From NCBI GenBank assembly GCA_035604455.1, contig DATNIM010000080.1:1-38493 (forward strand): DNA of 38,493 nt, in the 5' to 3' direction. The stretch comes from AG25 sp035604455. GTDB taxonomy: Bacteria > Gemmatimonadota > Gemmatimonadetes > Gemmatimonadales > GWC2-71-9. Below are positions 25,645 through 33,584 of this stretch, one piece after another; within the stretch, counting starts at the first letter, position 1; each line of letters opens with the position of its first letter. Position numbers and translations under genes: made by a program. The notes beneath the pieces were generated by a model. It did no database searches. It worked only from the letters and a program-made list of their open reading frames with translations, and was not told the DNA's origin.

Positions 25645-26705
25645 CACGGGCTCCGGTACCACGCTAGCTCGACCCGCGCGGGCGTCGCGTACACGCCCGT
25701 CAGCGCAGATTCGGGAGCGGGCCCGGGCTCCTCCGCGCTCGTCGCGGCCGCCCGGTCGACCTCTGCCTGCGCGCTCCGGTCGAGCGCGCCCAGCTCGGGC
25801 TCACTCGCCCACCCGGCGAGGAGGGCCGCGCGGTATCGCGCGATTGGGTCGTTCTGCGCCCAGCGCTCGAGCTCCTCCTTCGGGACGTAGCGCTGATCGT
25901 CGTGCTCGGCGTGCCCGCTCCGCCGGTACGTCTTCACCTCGACAAACTGGACACCCTCCCCGGCCCGCGCGCGCAGGACGGCGCGCTCCGTCGCCTGATA
26001 GACGGCGAGTACGTCGTTGCCGTCCACGGTGACCGCGGGGATCCCGTAGCCCGCTGCGCGATCTGCCAGGTCCCGCACGGCGAACTGTTTCTCCGGAGGC
26101 GTGGCGTAGGCCCAGCCGTTGTATTCCCCTATGACGACGAGGGGAACCCGCTGGACCGCCGCGAAGTTGAGACCCTCGTGACAGGCCCCGGTCGAGGTGG
26201 CCCCGTCGCCCACGTAGACGAGGGCCACGCGCGGCTCGCGGCGCAGCTTGAAGCTCAAGGCGATTCCGGCCATTACAGGGACCATGTCGCCCAGGTGGGA
26301 AATCTGGCCCAGAAATCCGCGCTCCAGGTCGCCGAAGTGGATGTTCAGGTCGCGGCCGCGCGATGGAGCGGTCGCTGTCGCCTGATACTGGCGCAGCACT
26401 TCGAGCGGGGTGGCGCCCATGACGAGCATCGACCCGAGGTTCCGGATGAGGGGCGAGAGCACGTCACCCCGCTCGAGGGCGTAGGCCGAGGCGACCGACT
26501 CTCCTTCCTGGCCGAGCGAGCGGAACAGACCGCCGACGAGCTTGTTCTGTCGATAGAGGAGGAGCAGTCGCTCCTCGAGGCTACGGGTGAGGACCAAGTA
26601 GCGATAGATTTCCAGCAGTTGGGCCCGCTCGAGGCCCTGAGCGGGGGCCTGGGTTGGAGCGCCCGGGAGCACGGCAGGGGTCACGGGCGCGGCGCGAGAC
26701 GTCAT
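25644..26705 (-). CDS. 2-oxoacid dehydrogenase E1 alpha subunit
   Basis: This 353-residue TPP enzyme has the binding motif GDGATSTGACHEGLNFAAVQ starting at residue 166 and ending with EYNGWA (Asn196), plus YRRSGHAEHDDQRYVP, the regulated loop region. LIRNLGSMLVMGATPLEVLRQ resembles the alpha subunits of bacterial branched-chain oxoacid dehydrogenase. The ATG at 26705 is chosen because it lies seven bases after a TACAAT box and because upstream residues are not homologous. It is the first gene of the long leftward array. Confidence 0.94.
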   Translation of the reverse strand: MTSRAAPVTPAVLPGAPTQAPAQGLERAQLLEIYRYLVLTRSLEERLLLLYRQNKLVGGLFRSLGQEGESVASAYALERGDVLSPLIRNLGSMLVMGATPLEVLRQYQATATAPSRGRDLNIHFGDLERGFLGQISHLGDMVPVMAGIALSFKLRREPRVALVYVGDGATSTGACHEGLNFAAVQRVPLVVIGEYNGWAYATPPEKQFAVRDLADRAAGYGIPAVTVDGNDVLAVYQATERAVLRARAGEGVQFVEVKTYRRSGHAEHDDQRYVPKEELERWAQNDPIARYRAALLAGWASEPELGALDRSAQAEVDRAAATSAEEPGPAPESALTGVYATPARVELAWYRSP

Positions 26706-26712
26706 GACGTAA

Positions 26713-26718
26713 ATTGTA
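26713..26718 (-). promoter_or_regulatory. -10 box of the E1alpha-led array, leaderless layout
   Basis: TACAAT (reading leftward) lies seven bases before the ATG at 26705, so transcription would begin at or next to the A of the start codon. There is no Shine-Dalgarno sequence and no good -35 box. The 90-base gap also serves the divergent copper chaperone gene. Confidence 0.5.
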
Positions 26719-26795
26719 GTGGGCGTGAAACTTGGCCTGCCCCGCGAGGCAAAGCAAGCGCGGGCGTAGGCAATCCACTGGGAGGAGTTGGCGGG

Positions 26796-27011
26796 ATGGC
26801 CACGGCAAAGCTGCGCGTTGCCGGCATGCATTGCGGCAACTGCCAAACGAAGGTCGAAAAGGCGCTGAAGGGAACGGCCGGGGTGTATTCGGCGGTCGTC
26901 GACCTGCAGGCGGGTGAAGCCGAAGTCGATTTTGAAGATGACCGCGTGACGACCGGACAGTTGCTCGCCGCGGTCGAGCGGCTGGGCTACGGAGCGAAGC
27001 TCGCCGGCTAG
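26796..27011 (+). CDS. Heavy-metal-associated domain protein, CopZ-like copper chaperone
   Basis: This 71-residue single HMA domain has GMHCGNCQTKVEKAL (Cys13, Cys16), the Cu(I)-binding MxCxxC motif, and ends with LLAAVERLGYGAKL. The length and fold match CopZ/Atx1 chaperones, which hand Cu(I) to CopA-type ATPases; the CopA gene lies just beyond its end on the opposite strand. GGAGGAG eight or so bases upstream fixes the ATG at 26796. Its stop shares the palindrome CTAG with the stop of the convergent gene at 27008. The longer frame upstream is antisense to E1alpha. Confidence 0.93.
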   Translation: MATAKLRVAGMHCGNCQTKVEKALKGTAGVYSAVVDLQAGEAEVDFEDDRVTTGQLLAAVERLGYGAKLAG

Positions 27012-27298
27012 TAGGCCCCGCGCACCGGGTGCGTGGGCTCGACCCGCAGATGGATGTCCACGAGAAAGCGCTTCGCCAGCCGGTCGAGCTCAGACTCTCC
27101 CACCTGGTCCGTACCGATCTCGACCATAGTGTAGTGGCCGCCTTCGGCTCGCGCCGCGATAGTGACCTTCCCAAGCGATCCCGTGTAGACGCGACGGCGC
27201 GGCTGCTCTTCGGCGGGCACCAAGCGCGCCCCAAAAAAGGCCCGCGCCGCTTGCAGCACGGCGTCGGGCGCGAGGGTCGTTCGATGGAAGTACCGCAT
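27008..27298 (-). CDS. Small protein of unknown function in the copper operon
   Basis: A 96-residue protein starts MRYFHRTTLAPDAVLQAARA at an ATG sharing one base with the copA stop (TGATG), so it is co-translated with copA. The middle RRRVYTGSLGKVTIAARAEG looks like beta strands and the C-terminus LDRLAKRFLVDIHLRVEP is amphipathic. It has no Cys and only a few His, arguing against a classic copper chaperone. I do not recognise the family; coupling to copA is the only functional hint. Confidence 0.68.
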   Translation of the reverse strand: MRYFHRTTLAPDAVLQAARAFFGARLVPAEEQPRRRVYTGSLGKVTIAARAEGGHYTMVEIGTDQVGESELDRLAKRFLVDIHLRVEPTHPVRGAY

Positions 27299-29853
27299 CA
27301 GTTCGCCCAGGACGCCCGGAAGCGCCGCAGCGTGAGACTGTTCAGAACCACGCTGAGACTGGACCACGCCATGGCCGCACTCGCCAGCACGGGCGAGAGG
27401 AGCACGCCGAGCCACGGGTAGAGGGCCCCCGCGGCGATCGGGATGCCGAGCAGGTTGTAGATGAACGCCCAGAAGAGATTCTGGCGGATCGTCGTCATCG
27501 TACGGCGGGAAAGATCGATCGCGGTCACGACGGCCCGCAGGTCGCCACGAATGAGCGTGACGTCCGAGGCCTCGATCGCGATGTCCGTGCCCGTGCCGAT
27601 GGCGATGCCCACATCCGCCTGCGCGAGTGCGGGGGCGTCGTTGATCCCGTCGCCCACCATCACCACGCCTTCATCCTCCGCCTGGTATTTCCGCACGATC
27701 TCGGCCTTCTGGGACGGCAACACCTCGGCCAGCACGTGGTCGATCCCGACTTCCTGCGCCACGGCCTCGGCGCCCTTCTTCGAGTCGCCGGACACCATGA
27801 GCACCTTGAGGCCGCGCTTCTTGAGGGCGGTGACTGCTTCCTTCGATGTCGGCTTCACCGGATCGGAGACCGCGATGACGGCGTAGACCGTGTTGTTCAC
27901 CACGACGATCACCGGGCTCCGGCCCTGGGCGGCGAGCCGGTCGGCGTCCGGTCCGAGCGTCCCGAGCTCGAGGCTCCGCTCGCGGGCGTGCCGGAGCGAG
28001 ATCACCTCGATGATGCGGCGATCGACCGTGCCGCGGACGCCCCGCCCTTCCATCGCCGCGAATTTCTCGACCGGCAGGAGCTCGACCTGCTTCTCGCGCG
28101 CGGCCCGCAGGACCGCCGCGGCGAGGGGATGCTCCGAGCGCTGTTCCACGGACGCCGCCCATTTGAGCACCTCGGCGGGCGCGATCGGGGTGCCGTCCGG
28201 GCGCTTCGCCGATACGATGTGCGTCACGGCGGGCCGCCCGGTCGTGATCGTTCCGGTCTTGTCCAAGAGCACGGTGCGCGCCCGTGCAAGTTTTTCGAGC
28301 GCATCGCCGCTTCGGATCAGGATGCCGTACTCCGCCGCGCGGCCGGTGCCGACGAGCAGCGCGGTCGGCGTTGCCAGGCCCAGGGCGCAGGGGCACGCGA
28401 TGATGAGCACGCTGACCAGGGCCACCGTGGCGAAGACGAGCGAAGGCGCCGGGCCGAAGTCAAACCAGGCCACGAACGCCGCGATGGCGAGCGCCAGGAC
28501 TACGGGCACGAAGACGCCGGCCACGCGGTCCGCGAGCCGCTGCACGGAAGCCTTCGTCGCCTGTGCATCCTCGACCAGCGCGACGATCTGCGCCAACGCG
28601 GCGTCCTTCCCGACCCGCGTCGCCCGGACCGTGATGCTCCCCGTCGTGTTCACCGTCCCGCCGACGACCTCGTCGCCCGCCCGCTTGCCGACGGGCATGG
28701 GCTCGCCCGTGAGCATGGACTCGTCGACTGCGGAGCCGCCCTCCGTGACCACGCCGTCCACCGGCACGCGCTCGCCCGGCTTGACGATCACCTCGTCGCC
28801 CGCGACCACCGCCTCGACGTCGATGTCCTCGTCCTTGCCGTTTCGGCGGACGTGGGCGATGGGGGCCTTGAGCGCGGCGAGGCGCCGGATGGCCTCGGAC
28901 GTGCGACCCTTGGCGCGCGCCTCGAGCAGGCGCCCGAGCAGAACGAGCGCGATGATCGCGGCCACCGCCTCGTAGTAGACGTCGGGGGCGAGTCCGGCCG
29001 ACGCGAGGACGCTGCCCGCGATCGTGGCCAGCACGGAGTAGAGATACGCCGCCGTGGTGCCGAGCGCGATCAGGGTGTTCATGTCGGCCGTGCGGTGCTT
29101 CAAGCCGCTCCAAGCGCCGCGCAGGAACTGCTGGCCGGACCAGAGCAGCACCGGCAACGTGAGCACCGCGAGCGCCACGCGGATCATGAGCGGCGACACG
29201 ACGCTTCGGGGGTCGAGGAGCCGCCGCACGGGCAGGGCGAGCGGCATGAGGAGGCGGCTGAAGAGATCGACCTCCTTCACGCGGCCCGCACCGCCAGGGC
29301 CCCCCATGAGGAGCATCGAGCCCGCCATGGCGACGATCGTCACCACGGCCGCGAGCGCGAACTTCCCGGCGAGCGTGCGGATCTCCTGTGCCCGCGCCAG
29401 ACGCTCGCGTTCCATCGGGTCTTCGGCCGCGATGGGCGCCGCCACCTGGAAGCCCGCCGCTTCGACCGCCCGCTCGAGTGCCGCGACCGTGGTGACGCCC
29501 GGGACGTAATCGACGGTGACCGTTTCGGTCGCCTGATTGGCCACGGCCTTGACGACCCCCCGAACGCGGCCCAGCTCGACCTCGAGCGGTGCCGCGCTCG
29601 ACGCGTAATGGAGGTCCGTGACGCCGAAGCTCACGGTCGCGGTCCCCGCGTGGTAGCCCGCGCCGCGGACCACGCGGACCAAGTCGGCGACGTGGGTCTG
29701 GGCGTCGTCGTAATCGACGGCGGCCTTGCCGGTAGCGAAGTTCACCGCGGCCAGAGTGACGCCGTTGGCGTTCGTCAGCGCGTCCTGGACGGTCGCGGCA
29801 CAGCTCGCGCAGCTCATCCCTTCGATGGGCAGGACGATCCGGGCCTTACTCAT
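27298..29853 (-). CDS. copA: Copper-translocating P1B-type ATPase
   Basis: This 851-residue ATPase exports Cu(I). The first HMA domain has GMSCASC (Cys15, Cys18). A second HMA-like domain at about 75-140 has lost its CxxC (LHYASSAAPLE at the place). TGEPMPV is the actuator motif, CPC at 487-489 in ACPCALGLATPTAL is the Cu(I) transport site, D531 in DKTGTITTG is phosphorylated, EHPLAAAV binds ATP and GDGINDAPALAQADVG is the hinge. Eight membrane segments are expected. It follows the cupredoxin gene by three bases and precedes a small unknown gene. The divergent CopZ-like gene lies just past the end of the operon. Confidence 0.96.
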   Translation of the reverse strand: MSKARIVLPIEGMSCASCAATVQDALTNANGVTLAAVNFATGKAAVDYDDAQTHVADLVRVVRGAGYHAGTATVSFGVTDLHYASSAAPLEVELGRVRGVVKAVANQATETVTVDYVPGVTTVAALERAVEAAGFQVAAPIAAEDPMERERLARAQEIRTLAGKFALAAVVTIVAMAGSMLLMGGPGGAGRVKEVDLFSRLLMPLALPVRRLLDPRSVVSPLMIRVALAVLTLPVLLWSGQQFLRGAWSGLKHRTADMNTLIALGTTAAYLYSVLATIAGSVLASAGLAPDVYYEAVAAIIALVLLGRLLEARAKGRTSEAIRRLAALKAPIAHVRRNGKDEDIDVEAVVAGDEVIVKPGERVPVDGVVTEGGSAVDESMLTGEPMPVGKRAGDEVVGGTVNTTGSITVRATRVGKDAALAQIVALVEDAQATKASVQRLADRVAGVFVPVVLALAIAAFVAWFDFGPAPSLVFATVALVSVLIIACPCALGLATPTALLVGTGRAAEYGILIRSGDALEKLARARTVLLDKTGTITTGRPAVTHIVSAKRPDGTPIAPAEVLKWAASVEQRSEHPLAAAVLRAAREKQVELLPVEKFAAMEGRGVRGTVDRRIIEVISLRHARERSLELGTLGPDADRLAAQGRSPVIVVVNNTVYAVIAVSDPVKPTSKEAVTALKKRGLKVLMVSGDSKKGAEAVAQEVGIDHVLAEVLPSQKAEIVRKYQAEDEGVVMVGDGINDAPALAQADVGIAIGTGTDIAIEASDVTLIRGDLRAVVTAIDLSRRTMTTIRQNLFWAFIYNLLGIPIAAGALYPWLGVLLSPVLASAAMAWSSLSVVLNSLTLRRFRASWAN

Positions 29854-29856
29854 GCG

Positions 29857-30285
29857 TCACTTCTGGTGGAGCTTGTGGGGCGAGGCGGCGGGCTCGCGGT
29901 CGCTTGAGGCCGGTTCGACGACGAGCAGGCCCTTCAGCATGTTCATCCCGCAGCGAAACGGGTACTCCCCGGCCGTGGTGGGCGTGAATTCGATCTTCGT
30001 CGTCTCGAACGCGGGCAGGCGCGCGTCCACGCCGAAATCGGGGAACAGGACGCGCTCCGAACAATCGCTCGTTTCGTCGCGGTAGAACTCGAGCGCCACC
30101 GGGCGGCCGGCCTGGACTACGATCGTATCCGGCGTATAGCCCCCCTTCACCGTCACGCGAATCTCCTGCACCGTCCCGCCCCTCGACGCGGCGACCCCGG
30201 GACGCCGCGCCCATAAGAAGAACCACAGCTCCCAGGCGACCGCGCCCACGCCGACCGCGGTGACGACGATCTGGGCGAGGCTCAC
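29857..30285 (-). CDS. Membrane-anchored cupredoxin-domain protein
   Basis: This 142-residue protein has an N-terminal membrane anchor (residues 4-26) that places the domain outside the cytoplasm, then a cupredoxin fold: RVTVKGGYTPDTIVVQAGRP, FYRDETSDCSERVLFPDFG (Cys75) and TTAGEYPFRCGMNMLKG (Cys112, Met114, Met116). The CGMNM loop is shared with cupredoxins found beside CopA; it probably binds Cu(I) by Cys and Met rather than forming a blue type 1 site, though that is inference. GTG at 30285 overlaps the ino1 stop as GTGA. It likely buffers periplasmic copper exported by CopA. Confidence 0.88.
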   Translation of the reverse strand: MSLAQIVVTAVGVGAVAWELWFFLWARRPGVAASRGGTVQEIRVTVKGGYTPDTIVVQAGRPVALEFYRDETSDCSERVLFPDFGVDARLPAFETTKIEFTPTTAGEYPFRCGMNMLKGLLVVEPASSDREPAASPHKLHQK

Positions 30286-31610
30286 ACCTTCTCGTAGTAC
30301 TCGATGCCGAGGTGCGTGATCTGCTCTTCGCCCATCATCCAGCGCAGCGTGTTCTTGAGCTTCGTTTGCTGGATGAACAGGTCGTGCTCCGGGTAGAGCC
30401 CGGGCGCCGTCTGCGGGCTCTTGAAATAGAATGACAGCCACTCCTGGATCCCCGACATCCGCGCCCGCTGTGCGAGGTCGAAGAACAGCGCCAGGTCGAG
30501 CACGATTGGCGCGGCGAGGATCGAGTCGCGACAGAGGAAGTCGACCTTGATCTGCATCGGGTAGCCGAGCCACCCGAAGATGTCGATGTTGTCCCACCCT
30601 TCCTTGTTGTCACCACGCGGTGGGTAATAGTTAATGCGCACCTTGTGAAAAACGTTCCCGTACAGCTCGGGGTAGACGTCGGGCTGGAGGATGTACTCGA
30701 GCACTCCGAGCTTCGATTCTTCCTTGGTCTTGAAGGATTCCGGGTCGTCGAGGACCTCGCCGTCCCGGTTCCCGAGAATGTTGGTCGAGTACCAGCCGCT
30801 GAGCCCCAGCATGCGCGCCTTGAAAGCGGGGGCGAGCACGGTCTTCATCATCGTCTGCCCCGTCTTGAAGTCCTTGCCGCCGATCGGGAGGTTGCGCTCG
30901 GTGGCGAGGCCCTCGAGGGCCGGGATGTCGACGGTGAGGTTCGGGGCGCCGTTAGCGAACGGAACGTTCTCCATCAGGGCGGCGTAGGCGTAGAGCATGG
31001 ACGGCGCGATCGCCGGATCGTTCTGCTGCATTGCCTTCTCGAACGCCGCGAGCGTCTGGTGGGCGGGGCCGGGGGAGAGAAACACCTCGGTCGACGCAGC
31101 CCAGATCATGACCAGGCGCGTCGCACCGCTCGTGCGCTGGAACTGCCGGATGTCCTCGCGCAGCGCCTCGGCGAGGTCACGCTTGGTCGGGGCCCGCTTC
31201 ACGTTGGTGCCGTGGAGCCGCTTCACGTACTGCTGGTCGAAGGCGGCGGGGAGCGGCGCGATGCCCTTGAGGAAGGGCGCGATGGGTTCGAGGTGTCGGC
31301 CTTCGAGCACCCCGGCCTTCACGGCCGCGGTGTAAGCGTCGTCGGGGATGGGGTCCCAGGCCGCGAACACCAAGTCCGAGAGGTCCGCGAGCGGCACGAA
31401 CTCCTTCACCTTGGGCGCGCGTCGCTCGGGGCGCGGGCCCAAGCGGATGGTCCCCATCTGCGAGAGCGACCCGATCGGGAGCGCGTGGCCGCGGCGTATG
31501 TTTTCGACGCCGGCGATAAAGGTGGTGGCTACGGCCCCGAGACCCACGAGCATCACACCGAGTTTCCCGGTCGCCGGGGCGATTTCACGTCCGCCTTGCG
31601 TCGCTGACAT
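30282..31610 (-). CDS. ino1: Myo-inositol-1-phosphate synthase
   Basis: This 442-residue enzyme converts glucose 6-phosphate to inositol 1-phosphate with NAD. The N-terminal LGVMLVGLGAVATTFIAGV is the Rossmann motif; LPIGGKDFKTGQTMMKT carries the catalytic lysines and GWYSTNILGNRDGEVL is the family signature. C-terminal VDFLCRDSILAAPIVLDL is typical. ATG at 31610 shares one base with the stop of the CDP-alcohol phosphotransferase gene (TGATG). Together the two genes would make phosphatidylinositol-type lipids, an unusual trait in bacteria outside Actinobacteria and some others. It is transcribed with copper-handling genes. Confidence 0.95.
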   Translation of the reverse strand: MSATQGGREIAPATGKLGVMLVGLGAVATTFIAGVENIRRGHALPIGSLSQMGTIRLGPRPERRAPKVKEFVPLADLSDLVFAAWDPIPDDAYTAAVKAGVLEGRHLEPIAPFLKGIAPLPAAFDQQYVKRLHGTNVKRAPTKRDLAEALREDIRQFQRTSGATRLVMIWAASTEVFLSPGPAHQTLAAFEKAMQQNDPAIAPSMLYAYAALMENVPFANGAPNLTVDIPALEGLATERNLPIGGKDFKTGQTMMKTVLAPAFKARMLGLSGWYSTNILGNRDGEVLDDPESFKTKEESKLGVLEYILQPDVYPELYGNVFHKVRINYYPPRGDNKEGWDNIDIFGWLGYPMQIKVDFLCRDSILAAPIVLDLALFFDLAQRARMSGIQEWLSFYFKSPQTAPGLYPEHDLFIQQTKLKNTLRWMMGEEQITHLGIEYYEKV

Positions 31611-32305
31611 CAGTGTCCTTTCCGTGACTGCAGTACAGGGGCGCGGCCCGGCACGGTATCCCGCGCCCGCAGCGGCCGCACGCCGGGCCCGCGCGCCACG
31701 CGGGCGACGTGGGCGACCCGCTGCACGACCGTGACGGTCGTCGCGACGGCGAGCAGCGCCACGAGCCAAAAGAGGAGCATCCCGTTCGGGCCCGCCCCAA
31801 AGAAGAGCGTGGGAGCGCCCAAGAGCACGATGCGCTCGGCCCGCTGCGCGATGCCGACCGTGCACTGAATGCCCAGGGCTTCGGCTCGCGCGCGGGTATA
31901 GGACACGAGGAGGGAGCTCGCGAGCGCCGCGCAGGATAACACGACGGCGAGGGTCACGCGGTCGCTCGGCACCATGCCGCCCAAGAACCCGGCCGCGATC
32001 CCGGTAAAGAGCGCCGACTCGCCGACCCGGTCCAAGGTCGAGTCGTAGAACGCCCCGAAGACCGTCGGGGCTCCGCCGTCGCGGGCCACCCGCCCGTCCA
32101 ACATGTCAAACACACCGCTCACGAGCAGCAGGCACCCGGCCCAGCGCGTCTGCCCTCGCGCGAACGCGACGGCCGAGCCCAGGACTACGAGCGTGCCGAC
32201 GGTCGTGATGGCGTTGGGTCGAACGTGCAGCCGGATAAGAAGCTGCACCAAGGGTCCGAGGAGCTGCATCGCGCCCCGTCGAACCGCCTGGGGGATCAAG
32301 TTCAT
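31610..32305 (-). CDS. CDP-alcohol phosphatidyltransferase, probable phosphatidylinositol(phosphate) synthase
   Basis: This 231-residue membrane enzyme has the full CDP-alcohol signature: DMLDGRVARDGGAPTVFGAF followed by YDSTLDR, matching D-x2-DG-x2-AR-x8/9-G-x3-D-x3-D (spacing stretched by an extra residue or two). HVRPNAITTVG near residue 27 is the typical helix 1 end. Since inositol-1-phosphate synthase is the next, coupled gene, the acceptor is probably inositol 1-phosphate, giving phosphatidylinositol phosphate as in mycobacterial PgsA1; glycerol 3-phosphate is the main alternative. The last 25 residues are a basic cytosolic tail. Confidence 0.88.
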   Translation of the reverse strand: MNLIPQAVRRGAMQLLGPLVQLLIRLHVRPNAITTVGTLVVLGSAVAFARGQTRWAGCLLLVSGVFDMLDGRVARDGGAPTVFGAFYDSTLDRVGESALFTGIAAGFLGGMVPSDRVTLAVVLSCAALASSLLVSYTRARAEALGIQCTVGIAQRAERIVLLGAPTLFFGAGPNGMLLFWLVALLAVATTVTVVQRVAHVARVARGPGVRPLRARDTVPGRAPVLQSRKGH

Positions 32306-32315
32306 TGGCGGGAGA

Positions 32316-32344
32316 AAAGTAACGGCGCCTCAGAGACGGCGGAA
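32316..32344 (-). promoter_or_regulatory. Promoter of the inositol-lipid/copper operon
   Basis: Reading leftward, TTCCGC (-35, weak) and TACTTT (-10, 32321-32316) are 17 bases apart. The -10 box ends ten bases before the ATG at 32305, leaving a leader of only a few bases. It sits in the 61-base gap after namZ. Confidence 0.45.
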
Positions 32345-32366
32345 GGGTGAAGAGCGAGGCAAAGTC

Positions 32367-33566
32367 CTAATAGAGCAAGTACTTGAGCCGCACCCGCGCA
32401 AACGCCGCGAGGGCCGATGCCCAGTCCTTCCAAATGGCGTCGGGCGCCTGATGGGCCAGCAGCGCGTCGCGCAGCGCGGGGCCGTCGGCCAGGCGATCGA
32501 AACGGACGACCTTGAACTGAAACGAATCCGGATATGCGGCGAGGAGAGCCGCGAGCAGGGCGACGGCCGCGTGCGTCGGATCGTAGGTCGCTTGATCCGT
32601 CACGCGAAGCCGAACGACGCGGAGCGCGCGGCCTGCGTACTTGCCGTCCGGGGGCTCGCTCGGCGTAACCGTGTCAGCCGACAGAGCGACGCCTTGGAGC
32701 CCCGGGGCACCGGCCATGTGGGCGATCAGGGCGTGTGCGTCGAGCCACGGGGCTCCGACCATCTGGAACGCGAGCGCGGTGCCCCGCCCGACGGACAGGT
32801 TTGTGCCTTCGAAGAGACAGAGTCCCGGATAGTGGCGGGCGCTCTCGAGCGTGGGGAGCGCAGGCGAGGGCGTGATCCAGGCGAGCCCTGTCTCGTCCGC
32901 CGACATGTCGCGCCGCCAGCCCGCGGCCGGTACCACGGTGAGGTTCGCATGGAGCGCGTAGAGATCGTTCGCCATGCGGAGCATCTCCCCGAGCGTCATG
33001 CCGTGCCGCATGGCGACAGGCAGGACGCCCGGGAGATCGGACGCCGGCCGGGGGCGCTCCGCCACGTTGCCCTGGACGATCGATCCGCCGAGGGGATTGG
33101 GTCGGTCGAGCACGATCACCGGCACTCGGGCCCGCGCAGCTGCGGTCATGAGCAGGCTCGCGGTCGCGACGTAGGTGTAATAGCGGGCGCCGACATCCTG
33201 AAGGTCGATCAGAACCGCGTCCGTGCTGTCGAGCGGCGGGTGCGTGCCCCCGTACAGACTATAGATTGGGAGGCCGCTCGTTCGATCGATCGAGTTCGGG
33301 ATGTCCGGCCGGTCAAGCGCCCCCTGGAAACCATGCTCGGGACTGTAGAGGCCAATCACCCGCACCCCGGCCGCCTCAAGCCGCTCGAGGTCCGGGTGCC
33401 CGTGACGGTCGACGCCGGTCTGATTCGTGAGCAACCGAACGCGCTGCCCGCGCACGAGGTGCATCGAGTCTGAGAGCAGGACGTCGATCCCGACCCGCAC
33501 CTGTGCAGCGAGCGGCCGAGTGACGACCGACAGGACCAGGACCGAGACCATGAGGCACCTATCCAT
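32367..33566 (-). CDS. namZ: Exo-beta-N-acetylmuramidase NamZ (DUF1343)
   Basis: This 399-residue secreted protein has a signal peptide (MVSVLVLSVVTRPLAAQ, cleavage near Ala21). VRLLTNQTGVDRHG, LYSPEHGFQGALDRPD, LIDLQDVGARYYTYVAT, VLDRPNPLGG and LCLFEGTNLSVGRGT are the conserved DUF1343 blocks. The family member NamZ (YbbC) of Bacillus releases MurNAc from the non-reducing end of peptidoglycan fragments, working with NagZ and AmiE, which are encoded divergently next door. AAGGAG nine bases upstream supports the ATG at 33566. Its 5' end abuts and overlaps the probable true start of nagZ on the other strand. Confidence 0.93.
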   Translation of the reverse strand: MDRCLMVSVLVLSVVTRPLAAQVRVGIDVLLSDSMHLVRGQRVRLLTNQTGVDRHGHPDLERLEAAGVRVIGLYSPEHGFQGALDRPDIPNSIDRTSGLPIYSLYGGTHPPLDSTDAVLIDLQDVGARYYTYVATASLLMTAAARARVPVIVLDRPNPLGGSIVQGNVAERPRPASDLPGVLPVAMRHGMTLGEMLRMANDLYALHANLTVVPAAGWRRDMSADETGLAWITPSPALPTLESARHYPGLCLFEGTNLSVGRGTALAFQMVGAPWLDAHALIAHMAGAPGLQGVALSADTVTPSEPPDGKYAGRALRVVRLRVTDQATYDPTHAAVALLAALLAAYPDSFQFKVVRFDRLADGPALRDALLAHQAPDAIWKDWASALAAFARVRLKYLLY

Positions 33567-33584
33567 CGCTTAGCGCTCCTTGGC

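Noticed and set aside
27736..29907. A 723-codon open frame antisense to copA.
   Set aside because: High GC leaves few stops on the opposite strand; the product is Arg/His/Gly-rich with no motifs, while copA itself is unambiguous.
32103..33473. A 456-codon rightward frame over namZ and the PI synthase-like gene.
   Set aside because: Composition is that of an antisense shadow and no domain is recognisable.
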